64,000 nucleotides of DNA, from positions 4,154,001 through 4,218,000 of the forward strand of contig NZ_CP021109.1 in assembly GCF_002119725.1 (NCBI RefSeq), in the 5' to 3' direction. This stretch comes from Bordetella genomosp. 9 (GTDB lineage: Bacteria; Pseudomonadota; Gammaproteobacteria; Burkholderiales; Burkholderiaceae_B). Numbering within the stretch: the stretch's first letter is position 1; each line of letters opens with the position of its first letter. The notes beneath the pieces are model-generated. The model made no database searches, was not told the origin of the DNA, and worked only from the letters and a program-made list of their open reading frames with translations. This document shows positions 1 through 9,100 of the stretch, piece after piece. Both the position numbers and the translations under genes were made by a program.

Positions 1-1
1 C

Positions 2-148
2 AAGGCCGGCACCAAGTTCGTCATCGAACCGTACATCCGCTTCAAGGGCGAAGTCGGCGAACAGGCGACCATGTTCTTCCTGGATCCGTCCGGCAACGCG
101 CTGGAACTGAAGGCCTTCAAAAACATGGACATGCTCTTCGCCAAGTAA
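2..148 (+). CDS. VOC (glyoxalase/bleomycin-resistance fold) protein, 3' end only
   Basis: The first 49 codons of the window are the C-terminus of a gene whose start lies upstream. The end includes the segment [15 protein letters not shown], the typical last beta-strand of vicinal-oxygen-chelate proteins: D-P-x-G-N followed by an E-L/K metal-ligand strand. Family members are metal-dependent lyases, dioxygenases or antibiotic-binding proteins, and the substrate cannot be told from this fragment. It stops 12 bases before the pxpB start, so it is probably co-transcribed with the 5-oxoprolinase genes. The fold assignment is fairly safe; the function is open. Confidence 0.7.
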   Translation, partial: KAGTKFVIEPYIRFKGEVGEQATMFFLDPSGNALELKAFKNMDMLFAK

Positions 149-160
149 GGCGGGCAGCCC

Positions 161-847
161 GTGGACGAGACGGTTCACATGCCGGCGCCCGACTGGCGCA
201 TCCATCCGCAGGGCGACCGCTGCCTGCTGGTGACTTTCGGCGAATCGATCGATGCCGAGACGGGGCGCCGCTGCCTGGCGGTGGCGCGCCTGCTGCGGGG
301 CGCGGGTCTGCCGGGCGTGACCGACGTGGTCCCTTCCTTCGTCGCGGTGGCCGTGCACTACGCGCCCGGCCCCGATGGCGCGGGGCCGACCTACCTGGAA
401 CTGGCCGGACGCATCGAAGCCATGCTGCACGCCGGGATCCCGGCTGGCGAAGACACCGCGCGGGATATCGAGATTCCTGTCCACTATGGCGGCGAGCACG
501 GGCCGGATCTGGAAGACGTGGCCCGCGCCACCGGGCTGACGCCCGATGAAGTCATCGCGCTTCATACGCAGCCGGGCAACATGGTGTTCATGCTGGGCTT
601 CGCTCCCGGCCACCCCTACATCGGCGTGCACGACGAGCGTTTGAATGTGCCGCGCCGGGCAACGCCGCGCACCGCGGTGCCGATGGGCTCGGTCGCCATC
701 GCCAACCGCCAGACCGTGATCTATCCCAGCCGCCTTCCCGGCGGATGGAATGTAATCGGCGTCACGCCCCTGCGATTGTTCGATCCGGCGCGCGAGCCGG
801 CGTCGTTGCTCCAGCCGGGCGACCGCGTGCGCTTCGTTGCGCTGTAG
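161..847 (+). CDS. pxpB: 5-oxoprolinase subunit B (KipI/PxpB family)
   Basis: A 228-residue protein of the KipI/allophanate-hydrolase subunit 1 family. PxpB works with PxpA and PxpC to hydrolyse 5-oxo-L-proline (pyroglutamate) to glutamate at the cost of ATP, in the cytoplasm. The family signature GFAPGHPYIG lies near residues 147-156, and the C-terminus has the RLPGGWNVIG block, where the cyclophilin-like domain ends. I chose the GTG at 161 because AAGGCGGG stands just upstream; an in-frame ATG at 179 is the alternative. The order pxpB-pxpC-pxpA on one strand with short gaps is the usual operon. Family and role are well supported by all three subunits being adjacent. Confidence 0.9.
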   Translation: MDETVHMPAPDWRIHPQGDRCLLVTFGESIDAETGRRCLAVARLLRGAGLPGVTDVVPSFVAVAVHYAPGPDGAGPTYLELAGRIEAMLHAGIPAGEDTARDIEIPVHYGGEHGPDLEDVARATGLTPDEVIALHTQPGNMVFMLGFAPGHPYIGVHDERLNVPRRATPRTAVPMGSVAIANRQTVIYPSRLPGGWNVIGVTPLRLFDPAREPASLLQPGDRVRFVAL

Positions 848-885
848 GTTTGGACGAGCCCACCCGGGGGCCTGCGGAGGATGAC

Positions 886-1920
886 ATGAGTCTTTGTGTA
901 TTGAAGCCCGGGCTGCTTTCGTCGTTCCAGGACTTGGGGCGGTTTGGCTATCAGCATCAAGGCATTCCGGTGGCGGGGGCGATGGACGCGCGCGCGCATC
1001 GGCTGGCGAGCTTGCTGGCGGGCAACGATCCCGCGCGTACCGCTTCGCTTGAGATTACGCTGCAGGGGCCGGTGCTGCGCTTCGAGCAGGCGGCGTGTTT
1101 CGCGCTCAGTGGCGCCTCGCTGGGGGCGGCCTTGAACGGCAAAGCGATTCCCATCAACCGTCCGCTGCTGGCGCGAGCGGGCGATATCCTGGCGTTCGGC
1201 GCGGCGGGCGGCGACGCGTCTTTGGACGGCGCGCAAGGACTGCGGGCGTATCTGGCTGTGCATGGCGGCTTCTCCTTGCGGCGCGTCATGGACAGCGAAA
1301 GCACCTATTTGCGCAGCGGCTTCGGCGGCTACGAAGGCCGTGCGTTGGCCAAGGGCGACGTGGTCGGGCTGCGGCGCGCGGTCAACGCGACGGCCCTGGA
1401 TGAACTGGAGAACGCACTCTGGCAGATGCGGCTTTATCTACCCGGCACTCTGACCGCGCAGCCGCGCGCCACGGTGCGGGCGGTGCCGGGCCGTCAGTGG
1501 GATGACTTTACGCAGGCGGCGCGCGATGCGTTCGCCGGCGAACCATACGTTGTCACGCCTCAATCCGAACGCATGGGTTATCGGCTGCAAGGGCCCGCGC
1601 TGGCGATGACGCAACCCAGGCAGATGCTGTCGGAAGCGACCTGCTTCGGCACGGTGCAGGTGCCGGCCGACGGCGCGCCCATCGTATTGATGGCCGATCG
1701 CCAGACCACCGGCGGCTATCCCAAGATCGCGCAGGTGGCCAGCGTCGATCTGCCGCGCTTGGCACAGACCGCGCCGGGTAGCACCATACGCTTTGAAATG
1801 ATTTCCCTGGACCAGGCGCAACGGCTGGACGGCGAGCGGGAAACCGCTTTCGCGCGGCTGGCCGACGCGCTGCAGGGACTGCGCGCGCTTTACGCGCGGC
1901 ACACATCCGAATCTCAATAA
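886..1920 (+). CDS. pxpC: 5-oxoprolinase subunit C (KipA/PxpC family)
   Basis: A 344-residue biotin-dependent-carboxyltransferase-like protein (KipA, allophanate hydrolase subunit 2 family), the partner of PxpB in the ATP-dependent 5-oxoprolinase. The N-terminal LKPGLLSSFQDLGRFGYQ and the later SERMGYRLQGPAL and DRQTTGGYPKIAQV blocks are the conserved family segments. The reading frame is open well upstream, but the ATG at 886 is preceded by GGAGG at 6 bases and begins exactly where family homology begins, so the upstream part overlapping pxpB is not used. pxpA follows 11 bases downstream. Known function is for the three-protein complex; no separate activity is claimed. Confidence 0.9.
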   Translation: MSLCVLKPGLLSSFQDLGRFGYQHQGIPVAGAMDARAHRLASLLAGNDPARTASLEITLQGPVLRFEQAACFALSGASLGAALNGKAIPINRPLLARAGDILAFGAAGGDASLDGAQGLRAYLAVHGGFSLRRVMDSESTYLRSGFGGYEGRALAKGDVVGLRRAVNATALDELENALWQMRLYLPGTLTAQPRATVRAVPGRQWDDFTQAARDAFAGEPYVVTPQSERMGYRLQGPALAMTQPRQMLSEATCFGTVQVPADGAPIVLMADRQTTGGYPKIAQVASVDLPRLAQTAPGSTIRFEMISLDQAQRLDGERETAFARLADALQGLRALYARHTSESQ

Positions 1921-1931
1921 CGGAGCATGCC

Positions 1932-2717
1932 ATGGCCTTATCCATCGACTTGAACTGCGACATGGGCGAAAGCTACGGCGCCTGGCGCATGGGCAACGAC
2001 GAAGAGGTGCTGCAGTACGTTTCGTCGGCCAACATCGCCTGTGGCTTCCATGGCGGCGACCCTGGCACCATGCGCCGCACGGTGGCGGCCGCCCTGGCGA
2101 AAGGCGTGGCGCTGGGCGCGCATCCGAGCCTGCCCGACCTGGCCGGCTTCGGCCGCCGCGTCATGCAGATCACGCCTTCGGAAGCCTACGATATGGTGGT
2201 CTACCAGATCGGCGCGCTGTCCGCCGTCGCGGCGTCGCAGGGCGCACGGCTGCATCACGTCAAGGCGCACGGTGCGCTCTACAACATGTCGGCCAAGGAT
2301 GTTGCGTTGTCCGAGGCGATCTGCCGGGCGATCCGCGACGTCGACGCCAGTTTGGTGCTGTATGGCCTGGCTGGCTCCGAGCACATACGTGCGGCCGAGA
2401 AGATCGGCGTGCAGGTGGCGCAGGAAGTCTTCGGCGACCGCTCCTACCAGAACGATGGTTCCTTGACGCCGCGCAGCCGCCCGGGCGCGATGATCGAGGA
2501 CCTGGACACCGCCGTGGCGCAGGTGCTGCGCATGGTCACGGAGGGCAAGGTGCGTTCGGTCGATGGCAATGACGTGCCGGTCAAGGCGGACACGCTGTGC
2601 ATCCACGGCGACCAGCCGGGCGCCCTCGCCTTCGCGGCCGGCATACGATCCGCCCTGGAAAAGGCCGGCGTCGCCGTTCGCACGGTGGGCGCAACGGCGG
2701 CGGAGCCGGCCGCCTGA
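1932..2717 (+). CDS. pxpA: 5-oxoprolinase subunit A (LamB/YcsF family)
   Basis: A 261-residue LamB/YcsF-family protein. In the PxpABC enzyme it is the polysaccharide-deacetylase-like subunit that opens the phosphorylated oxoproline ring. The N-terminus IDLNCDMGESYG and the following ANIACGFHGGDP motif (about residues 34-45) carry the conserved Asp, Asn and His residues of the family, and VKAHGALYN and CIHGDQPG follow further on. Length matches the usual 245-260 residues. It is the last gene of the pxpBCA operon and meets the GntR-family regulator gene tail to tail, 33 bases away. Confidence 0.93.
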   Translation: MALSIDLNCDMGESYGAWRMGNDEEVLQYVSSANIACGFHGGDPGTMRRTVAAALAKGVALGAHPSLPDLAGFGRRVMQITPSEAYDMVVYQIGALSAVAASQGARLHHVKAHGALYNMSAKDVALSEAICRAIRDVDASLVLYGLAGSEHIRAAEKIGVQVAQEVFGDRSYQNDGSLTPRSRPGAMIEDLDTAVAQVLRMVTEGKVRSVDGNDVPVKADTLCIHGDQPGALAFAAGIRSALEKAGVAVRTVGATAAEPAA

Positions 2718-2750
2718 CCCGCCTTGCGCCGCGCCGCTATCGCGGACGCA

Positions 2751-3467
2751 TCAGCGGGCCGGCTGCGCGTCGTTCAATTGCGCCGCATAGGCACGCACGA
2801 CCAGCGGCAGGATCCAGCGGGCGCATTCGCGCCGCGCGGCCGCGGCGCCATCGAAGTCGCGCCGCTCCAGCGCCTGCAGGATGCGCCGCAGGTAGCCCGC
2901 AAGCGCGCCCACGTCCGCGCCCTGGCGCGACAGGTTGTAGCGCAGCGGCTCGCAACGTTCGTTCAGACGTTTCACCGCTTCGGCAAGCGGCGGGTTCTGC
3001 ACGAACTCGACGATATGCAGGAATGCGTCGCGCATGATGGAAAGGTGGCTGGCGGCGTCGCGCAGCGGATCGCGGGCGGTAAGCCGTTCGCAGGCGTCGC
3101 GCAGCGAAGACAGCAAAGGTTCGACGTCATCGCAGCGCGCCACTTCGCGCATGGCGTACGACTCCAGTTCGCCGCGCAGCAGATAGATCTGCGCGATTTC
3201 CCGTTCGGTATAAAGCACCACGCGAAAACCGCGGCGCTGCTGGTGCGTCGCCAGCCCATTCAGTTGCAGCAGGCGCAGGGCCTCCCGTATGGGGCTGCGG
3301 CTCGTGCCGAAGCGCCGTTCCAGCTCCTGCTCCCGCAGCGGTTGGCCTGGCGCCAGCGTGCCGTCGATGATCATTTGGCGTATCCGCTCATAGAGCACAA
3401 ACGGAATGGTCGCCGGCGGCTTGATGTCCATGCTTGCTCTCGCGTTGGAAAGAATCATCTGTTCCAT
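2751..3467 (-). CDS. GntR-family transcriptional regulator (FadR/FCD subfamily)
   Basis: A 238-residue regulator. Residues about 20-85 form the winged helix-turn-helix typical of GntR proteins, with PLREQELERRFGTSRSPIRE covering the recognition helix. Residues about 95-225 are helical and fit the FCD ligand-binding domain. Family members bind carboxylates or amino acids that release them from DNA. The gene converges on pxpBCA, so it may respond to oxoproline or a related metabolite; that link is inferred from position alone. An alternative start is the Met 12 codons further in. A short inverted repeat 20 bases upstream of the start may be its own operator. Confidence 0.88.
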   Translation of the reverse strand: MEQMILSNARASMDIKPPATIPFVLYERIRQMIIDGTLAPGQPLREQELERRFGTSRSPIREALRLLQLNGLATHQQRRGFRVVLYTEREIAQIYLLRGELESYAMREVARCDDVEPLLSSLRDACERLTARDPLRDAASHLSIMRDAFLHIVEFVQNPPLAEAVKRLNERCEPLRYNLSRQGADVGALAGYLRRILQALERRDFDGAAAARRECARWILPLVVRAYAAQLNDAQPAR

Positions 3468-3486
3468 GCTCGTCTCATCCTAACCC

Positions 3487-3497
3487 GATGATACATC
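3487..3497. promoter_or_regulatory. candidate operator upstream of the GntR gene
   Basis: GATG-ATA-CATC is a perfect 4-3-4 inverted repeat 20 bases upstream of the GntR-family start codon. GntR/FadR proteins often bind short inverted repeats with a GT/AC core and commonly repress their own gene. The repeat is short and could be chance. Confidence 0.3.
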
Positions 3498-3529
3498 CGG
3501 ATAGAAAATGAAACGCGCCGAAGGCGAGA

Positions 3530-4453
3530 TCAGGTGGCGGCGGTCGTTGCGATGAACTCCCCGAGCTTGCCAAGGTCATGCGACCAAAACAGAGAAAGAC
3601 CGCGCGCCTGCGCCTGTTCCAGGTTCAACACCTTGAAGACCCCCGCCAGCGCGGCGGCGGGCACGACCTGCGCGGTGCCGAACTGCTTGATCCAGTATTC
3701 GGCCTTGACCGCGGCATCATTGTTCAGGCGCTTCACGCTGTTGGTCGCGCTGTTGGAAACCTTGCACTCGATCGCCAGCAGCCGCGTGTCATGCAATCGC
3801 ACCACGACGTCGGCCTTGCGTTCGCCGAGCTGGCATTCGGCGCAGAACTGCATCGGTTGCGGTCCCCGGACGATGGTATTGATGGGCACGGCCGGCGCTT
3901 CGGTGAACCCGAGTGACCGCAGGTAGTCCTTGACCTTGGTCTCCTGGGTGTCCTTGCCTTCGTTGCGGCGCTCCGTCGCGATACGCTGCGCGGCCAGCAG
4001 TACGGACGACGCCAGCAAGGCGGCTTCGCGCTGCGGCGCCGTCGGGGCCTCTCCCCTTTCCACCCATGGGAACCGGTGCGGGTCGATTACCCGCTCGATC
4101 ACGTCGAACACCTTGCGCAAGGCATTGCGGTCCTTGCGCAGTACGCCCGGGGCGGTGGATTCGACGTCGGCGATCACGCGCAGATCGTCCTCGGAAATCG
4201 GCGGGCCCGCCAGGTAGCGCATGGCCTCGCCCAGGCCAGCGCCATAGGCGTCGGCAAGCTTGTCGTCCGTGATCGCGCCCGGGGCAAGATCATCCAGTTT
4301 GCCGAACAGCAGTTCGAACTTGCTGCGTGCGTCGTCGTAGTGCGTCTGCCAGGAATCGGAGGCGGCCAGGCGTTCGGCCCGGAACTGGGCGGCGGCGATG
4401 GCGGCCTCTCGGGCCAGCTCCGCCGCGCTCCATCGATGAGGGACTCGTATCAT
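3530..4453 (-). CDS. type II restriction endonuclease, XamI-like
   Basis: A 307-residue protein resembling the XamI restriction endonuclease family; XamI itself is known to cut GTCGAC. The PD-(D/E)xK nuclease core is visible: Asp215 in ERKADVVVRL and Glu229-Cys-Lys231 in LLAIECK. It also has the QFCAECQLGERK segment just before the core. The frame is open further upstream, but the ATG at 4453 is chosen because it overlaps the methyltransferase stop in ATGA and the upstream residues look like antisense of the methyltransferase. Translational coupling with the methyltransferase upstream is expected, which would place protection before cutting. Family is recalled from sequence pattern; the actual recognition site is unproven. 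Confidence 0.82.
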   Translation of the reverse strand: MIRVPHRWSAAELAREAAIAAAQFRAERLAASDSWQTHYDDARSKFELLFGKLDDLAPGAITDDKLADAYGAGLGEAMRYLAGPPISEDDLRVIADVESTAPGVLRKDRNALRKVFDVIERVIDPHRFPWVERGEAPTAPQREAALLASSVLLAAQRIATERRNEGKDTQETKVKDYLRSLGFTEAPAVPINTIVRGPQPMQFCAECQLGERKADVVVRLHDTRLLAIECKVSNSATNSVKRLNNDAAVKAEYWIKQFGTAQVVPAAALAGVFKVLNLEQAQARGLSLFWSHDLGKLGEFIATTAAT

Positions 4454-6036
4454 GCAAGCAATGTGTCGGGACCCGGAATGCGCAGGCGCTCGATTTCGCG
4501 GGGTTCGAATTTCGTCAGGCCGCCGGCGTAGGTCCTGCCGCTTCCGGTGCGTATGTTCGTATTGAGCCACGCCACCAGGCTGGCGAGGATGGCCGGATCC
4601 AGGGGCGTCCGCGGATAAAGGCCATGCGCGATGTTGATGTGGCGGGCATCGCAGCTATTGCGGGTGAATTGCGGCGGGCGGCGCGCCATGTAGGTGCACA
4701 GAATGGGCGCGGGCGCCTTCAAGCCCACGGACCACCAGGCCTTGCGGTGCCGCGCGATGTAGCCCTGATCCGCGCCGCAGCGCCTGGCCCACGCCAGAAA
4801 CGCGTCGATGCGTTCGCGTTCGTCGCGGGAAAACCCGTCCAGTTCGGGCGGCAGGTCGATCACCCGCCGCAGGTCCACGGCCGAGCGCAGGTCCGCGCCT
4901 GCCTGTATCAGCTCCCTGGCCTTGGTGACCGCCGGCAGCTTGACGCTGTCCGGCAGCGCCCGCGCATGCTCGCCGGCAATCCAGATGTTGTTCGCCCCGG
5001 TGACCTGGCCCCGATGGACGCGGAACAACTCGCCCAGTTCGATTTCGCCGCCGGCGACGGCCGGGGACGGCCGCACGATGATGGACCAGCGCGGCGCGGC
5101 TTGCAGCTGCTGCCGCGGGACGCTCACCCCTTTCTTCAAGCCATTGAGCTGCGCCAGCCGGTCCACCGCCCGCACGCGCACAGGCTCGTCCTGTTCGCCG
5201 ATGCGAAAGCAGGTGATCGCGGCGGTGGTGGCGGTGCCCGGAAAGGCTTCGACGCGGGGCTCCAGCACGTGCAGCGCCAGCCCGCCCAACTCATCGAGCA
5301 GCAGCTTGCGCAGGGCGACGCCGTAATTGACGTCCAGCCATTCCGCGGACGTGATGAACACGCCGACGTCGCCCGGCCGTGCAAGCAGCCGCGTCTGCAG
5401 GAAGAAATGCAGGTGCAGTCCCGCCAGCGAGCTGGCCTTGATGCCGAATTGCGCGAACTTCCGGGCATACCAGGCTTTCCACGCTTCACCGATATCGTGA
5501 TGCCGCACGTACGGCGGATTGCCGATGAAGGCCGTCGTCCCGGCGCAGCGCGGCAGCCTGATATCGCGATAGTCCTTGACGAGCACCGTCGCGCGGTCTG
5601 TCCAGCCACGCGCGGCAAGGTTGGCGCGCAGCATCAGGGCGGCAAGAGGATCCACTTCCACCGCGACCAGCGCGGCGTCCGGAAAGCGTTCGCCCGCGGC
5701 CAGGATGAAGCGGCCCGAACCCGCGCCCGGATCGACGATGCGGGCCGGCACGGCTTCGCCGGCCAGCCATGACGTCATGGCGCGGACGATGGGAGCCGGC
5801 GTGTAGATGGCGCCGTCGGCGCGCCGGTCCACCGCCCCGCGGATGGAAGAAAAGGCATCGCCCAGGGGGTCGCTGCCGCGGTTGATCGAGGCGCGGACGC
5901 GTTCGATATCGCGGGGCCCGGGGACAAGCCCGTGGGCCTGTCTGGCCAGCCTGCGCTCATTGGGCGTCAAGCCAGCCTGTCCGCCGATGAGCGCCAGACA
6001 CAGGCCGACCAGGTCCTGTTCGCTCTGTAGTTTCAA
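4450..6036 (-). CDS. N6-adenine DNA methyltransferase of a type II restriction-modification system
   Basis: A 528-residue methyltransferase. Motif I (DPGAGSGRF, residues 102-110) binds S-adenosylmethionine and motif IV (NPPY, 173-176) is the catalytic loop of N6-adenine enzymes. An IYTPAPIVRAM segment, the usual motif X region, lies just ahead of motif I. The C-terminal 250 residues, including HRGQVTGANNIWI and an RTYAGGLTKFEPREIERL end, look like a TaqI-type target-recognition domain. It would methylate adenine in the site cut by the endonuclease whose ATG overlaps its stop. The start is a TTG with only weak Shine-Dalgarno pairing, which may keep expression low; a different start is possible. 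Confidence 0.88.
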   Translation of the reverse strand: MKLQSEQDLVGLCLALIGGQAGLTPNERRLARQAHGLVPGPRDIERVRASINRGSDPLGDAFSSIRGAVDRRADGAIYTPAPIVRAMTSWLAGEAVPARIVDPGAGSGRFILAAGERFPDAALVAVEVDPLAALMLRANLAARGWTDRATVLVKDYRDIRLPRCAGTTAFIGNPPYVRHHDIGEAWKAWYARKFAQFGIKASSLAGLHLHFFLQTRLLARPGDVGVFITSAEWLDVNYGVALRKLLLDELGGLALHVLEPRVEAFPGTATTAAITCFRIGEQDEPVRVRAVDRLAQLNGLKKGVSVPRQQLQAAPRWSIIVRPSPAVAGGEIELGELFRVHRGQVTGANNIWIAGEHARALPDSVKLPAVTKARELIQAGADLRSAVDLRRVIDLPPELDGFSRDERERIDAFLAWARRCGADQGYIARHRKAWWSVGLKAPAPILCTYMARRPPQFTRNSCDARHINIAHGLYPRTPLDPAILASLVAWLNTNIRTGSGRTYAGGLTKFEPREIERLRIPGPDTLLA

Positions 6037-6113
6037 TTCCCGGTCTTCCGTATCGGCACACAGTGCCCGCAGAAAAAAGCGGGACGATCATACTGTAGCG
6101 GGCCATCGCAGAG

Positions 6114-6156
6114 CAACGCGGCGCTCGGCGCGGAAAGCGCGCCGCATGCCGCGTTG
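6114..6156 (-). terminator. long hairpin after the FAD/Fe-S dehydrogenase gene
   Basis: CAACGCGGC and GCCGCGTTG form a perfect 9-bp stem enclosing a GC-rich loop that can itself fold. It lies 5 bases after the stop of the dehydrogenase gene on its strand. No run of T follows directly, so intrinsic termination is uncertain; it may instead protect the mRNA 3' end. Confidence 0.4.
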
Positions 6157-6161
6157 CCGGC

Positions 6162-9100
6162 TCAGACCAGTACGCGCTCGATGCCGCCGGCGTTGGCCTG
6201 CTTGACGTAGTTCTGCATCCATTCCTCGCCCAGGATGTGCCGCGCCATCTCGACGACGATATAGTCCGCGTCCATCGCGGTATCGCCCTTGTAGCGCGAC
6301 AGGCCCTGCAGGCACGACGGGCAGGACGTCAGCACCTTGACCTCGCCGTTGAAGCCGTCGGCACGGATCGCGTCGCCGCCCTTGCGCAGTTCTTCTTCCT
6401 TGCGGAAGCGCACCTGCGTCGAGACGTCCGGCCGGGACACCGCCAGCGTGCCCGATTCGCCGCAGCAGCGGTCGCTCTTGATGGCGCCGTCGCCCACCAG
6501 CGATTTGACCGTCTTCATCGGATCCTGCAGTTTCATCGGCGTATGGCAGGGATCGTGGTACATGTACCGCACGCCCTGCACGCCATCGAGCTTGATGCCC
6601 TTTTCCAGCAGGTATTCGTGGATGTCGATCAGGCGGCAGCCGGGGAAGATCTTGTCGAACTCATAGCCGGCCAGCTGGTCGTAGCACGTGCCGCAGCTGA
6701 CGACCACCGTCTTGATGTCCAGGTAGTTCAGCGTGTTGGCGACGCGGTGGAACAGCACACGGTTGTCCGTGATGATCTGGTCGGCCTTGTCGTTCATGCC
6801 GGCGCCGCGCTGCGGATAGCCGCAGCACAGGTAGCCTGGCGGCAGCACGGTCTGTACGCCGGCGTGCCACAGCATCGCCTGCGTGGCCAGCCCCACTTGC
6901 GAGAACAGGCGTTCCGAGCCGCAACCGGGGAAATAGAACACGGCCTCGGAATCCGCCGACGTCGCGCGCGGGTCGCGGATGATAGGCACGTAGTCCGGGT
7001 CCTCGATGTCGAGCAGCTTGCGCGCCGTCTGCTTCGGCAGACCGCCAGGCATCTTCTTGTTGACGAAGTGGACCACCTGTTCGGCGATCGGGCGCTTGCC
7101 CACGGTGGCCGGGGGATGCCTCGTCTGCTTGCGGGCCAGGCCCGACAGCAGATCGTGCGCGGCGCGCTGCACCTTGTACCCGACGTCCACCATGGCCTTG
7201 CGCGTCAGGTTGATGGTGGCCGGATCCTTGGCGTTCAGGAAAAACATCGCGGCCGACGTGCCGGGGTTGAAGGACTTGCGTCCCATGCGCCGCAGCAGCG
7301 CGCGCATGTTCATCGACACGTCGCCGAAATCGATGTCCACCGGACAGGGGTTGTAGCACTTGTGGCAGACGGTGCAGTGGTCGGCCACGTCCTCGAACTC
7401 TTCCCAGTGCTTCAGGCTGACGCCGCGCCGGGTCTGCTCCTCGTACAGGAAGGCTTCCACGAGCAGAGAGGTGGCCAGGATCTTGTTGCGCGGCGAATAA
7501 AGCAGGTTGGCGCGCGGTACGTGCGTCGCGCACACCGGCTTGCACTTGCCGCAGCGCAGGCAATCCTTGACCGATGCCGAGATGGCGCCGATGTCGCTTT
7601 GCTGCATGATGAGCGATTCATGGCCCATCAGGTTGAAGCTGGGCGTCCAGGCGTGCGTCAGGTCTGCGCCGGGCATCAGCTTGCCGGCATTGAAGCGGCC
7701 GTTGGGGTCCACGCGGCGCTTGTAATCCTGGAAGGGCTGCAGCTCTTCCTGCGTCAGGAACTCGTACTTGGTCAGGCCGATGCCGTGTTCGCCGGAAATC
7801 ACGCCGTCCAGGTCGCGCGCGATCCGCATGATGCGCTCGACGGCCTCGTTCGCCTCGCGCAGCATGCCGTAATCGTCGGAGTTGACCGGAATGTTGGTGT
7901 GCACGTTGCCGTCGCCAGCGTGCATGTGCAGCGCGACGAACACGCGGCTCTTCAGCACGCGGGCATGGATGGCCCGCATTTCTTCGAGCACCTTCTGGCA
8001 CGCCGAGCCCGAGAAAATGCGCTGCAGCTCGGCCAGCACTTCGGTCTTCCACGACACGCGCACGGTGCGGTCCTGCACCACGTCGAAGACGCGGGCGCCC
8101 GGCTGCGCCGCGATGCGGTCGGCCAGGGCTGCCTGCATGTGGCCCAGGCCCAGAGTCGCCATGTCGGGCAGCGCCTGGGTCAGCGGCTTGTCCAGTTCAT
8201 TGAGCAGCCACTGCCAGCGCGCCCGCGTCGCGGCGATCAGAGCGCGGGCCTGCGCGGTGCGTGCGGCCAGCACTTCGGCACGGGTGATTTCGGCATCTTC
8301 CGCGTCCTCGGCCTTGCCCAGCGGCAGCGGCTCGCGCAGGAAGGCGTCCAGCTCGTCCAGCAGGCGCAGCTTGTTGCGCGTGGACAGCTCGATGTTGATG
8401 CGTTCGATGTGGTCCGTGTATTCCCCCATGCGATTCAGGGGGATCACCACGTCCTCGTTGATCTTGAAGGCGTTTGTGTGGCGCGCGATGGCGGCGGTGC
8501 GCGACCGGTCGGCCCAGAACTTCTTGCGTGCCTCGGCGCTTACGGCCACGAAGCCTTCGCCATGCCGCGTATTTGCCAGACGCACCACCTCGCTGGCGGC
8601 CGCGGCCACCGCGTCTTCATCGTCGCCGACGATGTCGCCGATCAGCACCATCTTGGGCAACACGCCGCGCTTGCTCTTGGTGGCGTAGCCCACGGCGCGC
8701 AGGTAGCGCTCGTCCAGGTGCTCAAGACCGGCCAGGATGGCGCCGCGCTGCCTGCCTTCGTGGTCGAGATAATGCTTGACCTCGACGATCGACGGGATAG
8801 CGTCGCGCGCCTGGCCGAAGAATTCCATGCAAACCGTGCGGGTATGCGCGGGCATGCGATGCAGCACCCAGCGCGCCGACGTGATCAGGCCATCGCAGCC
8901 TTCCTTCTGCACGCCCGGCAAGCCCGCCAGGAACTTGTCCGTCACGTCCTTGCCCAGGCCCTCCTTGCGGAAGCGGCGGCCTTCGATTTCCAGCACCTCG
9001 GTACGCAGCAGGGTTTCGCCCGGCTTGCCGCGGCCATCGAACCATTTGAGCTCGAATCGCGCGACCTCGACGTCGTGGATCTTGCCCATGTTGTGGCCCA

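Noticed and set aside
4454-4570. Longer N-terminus for the restriction endonuclease
   Set aside because: It overlaps the methyltransferase C-terminus and is Arg/His-rich; the ATG overlapping the stop is the natural start.
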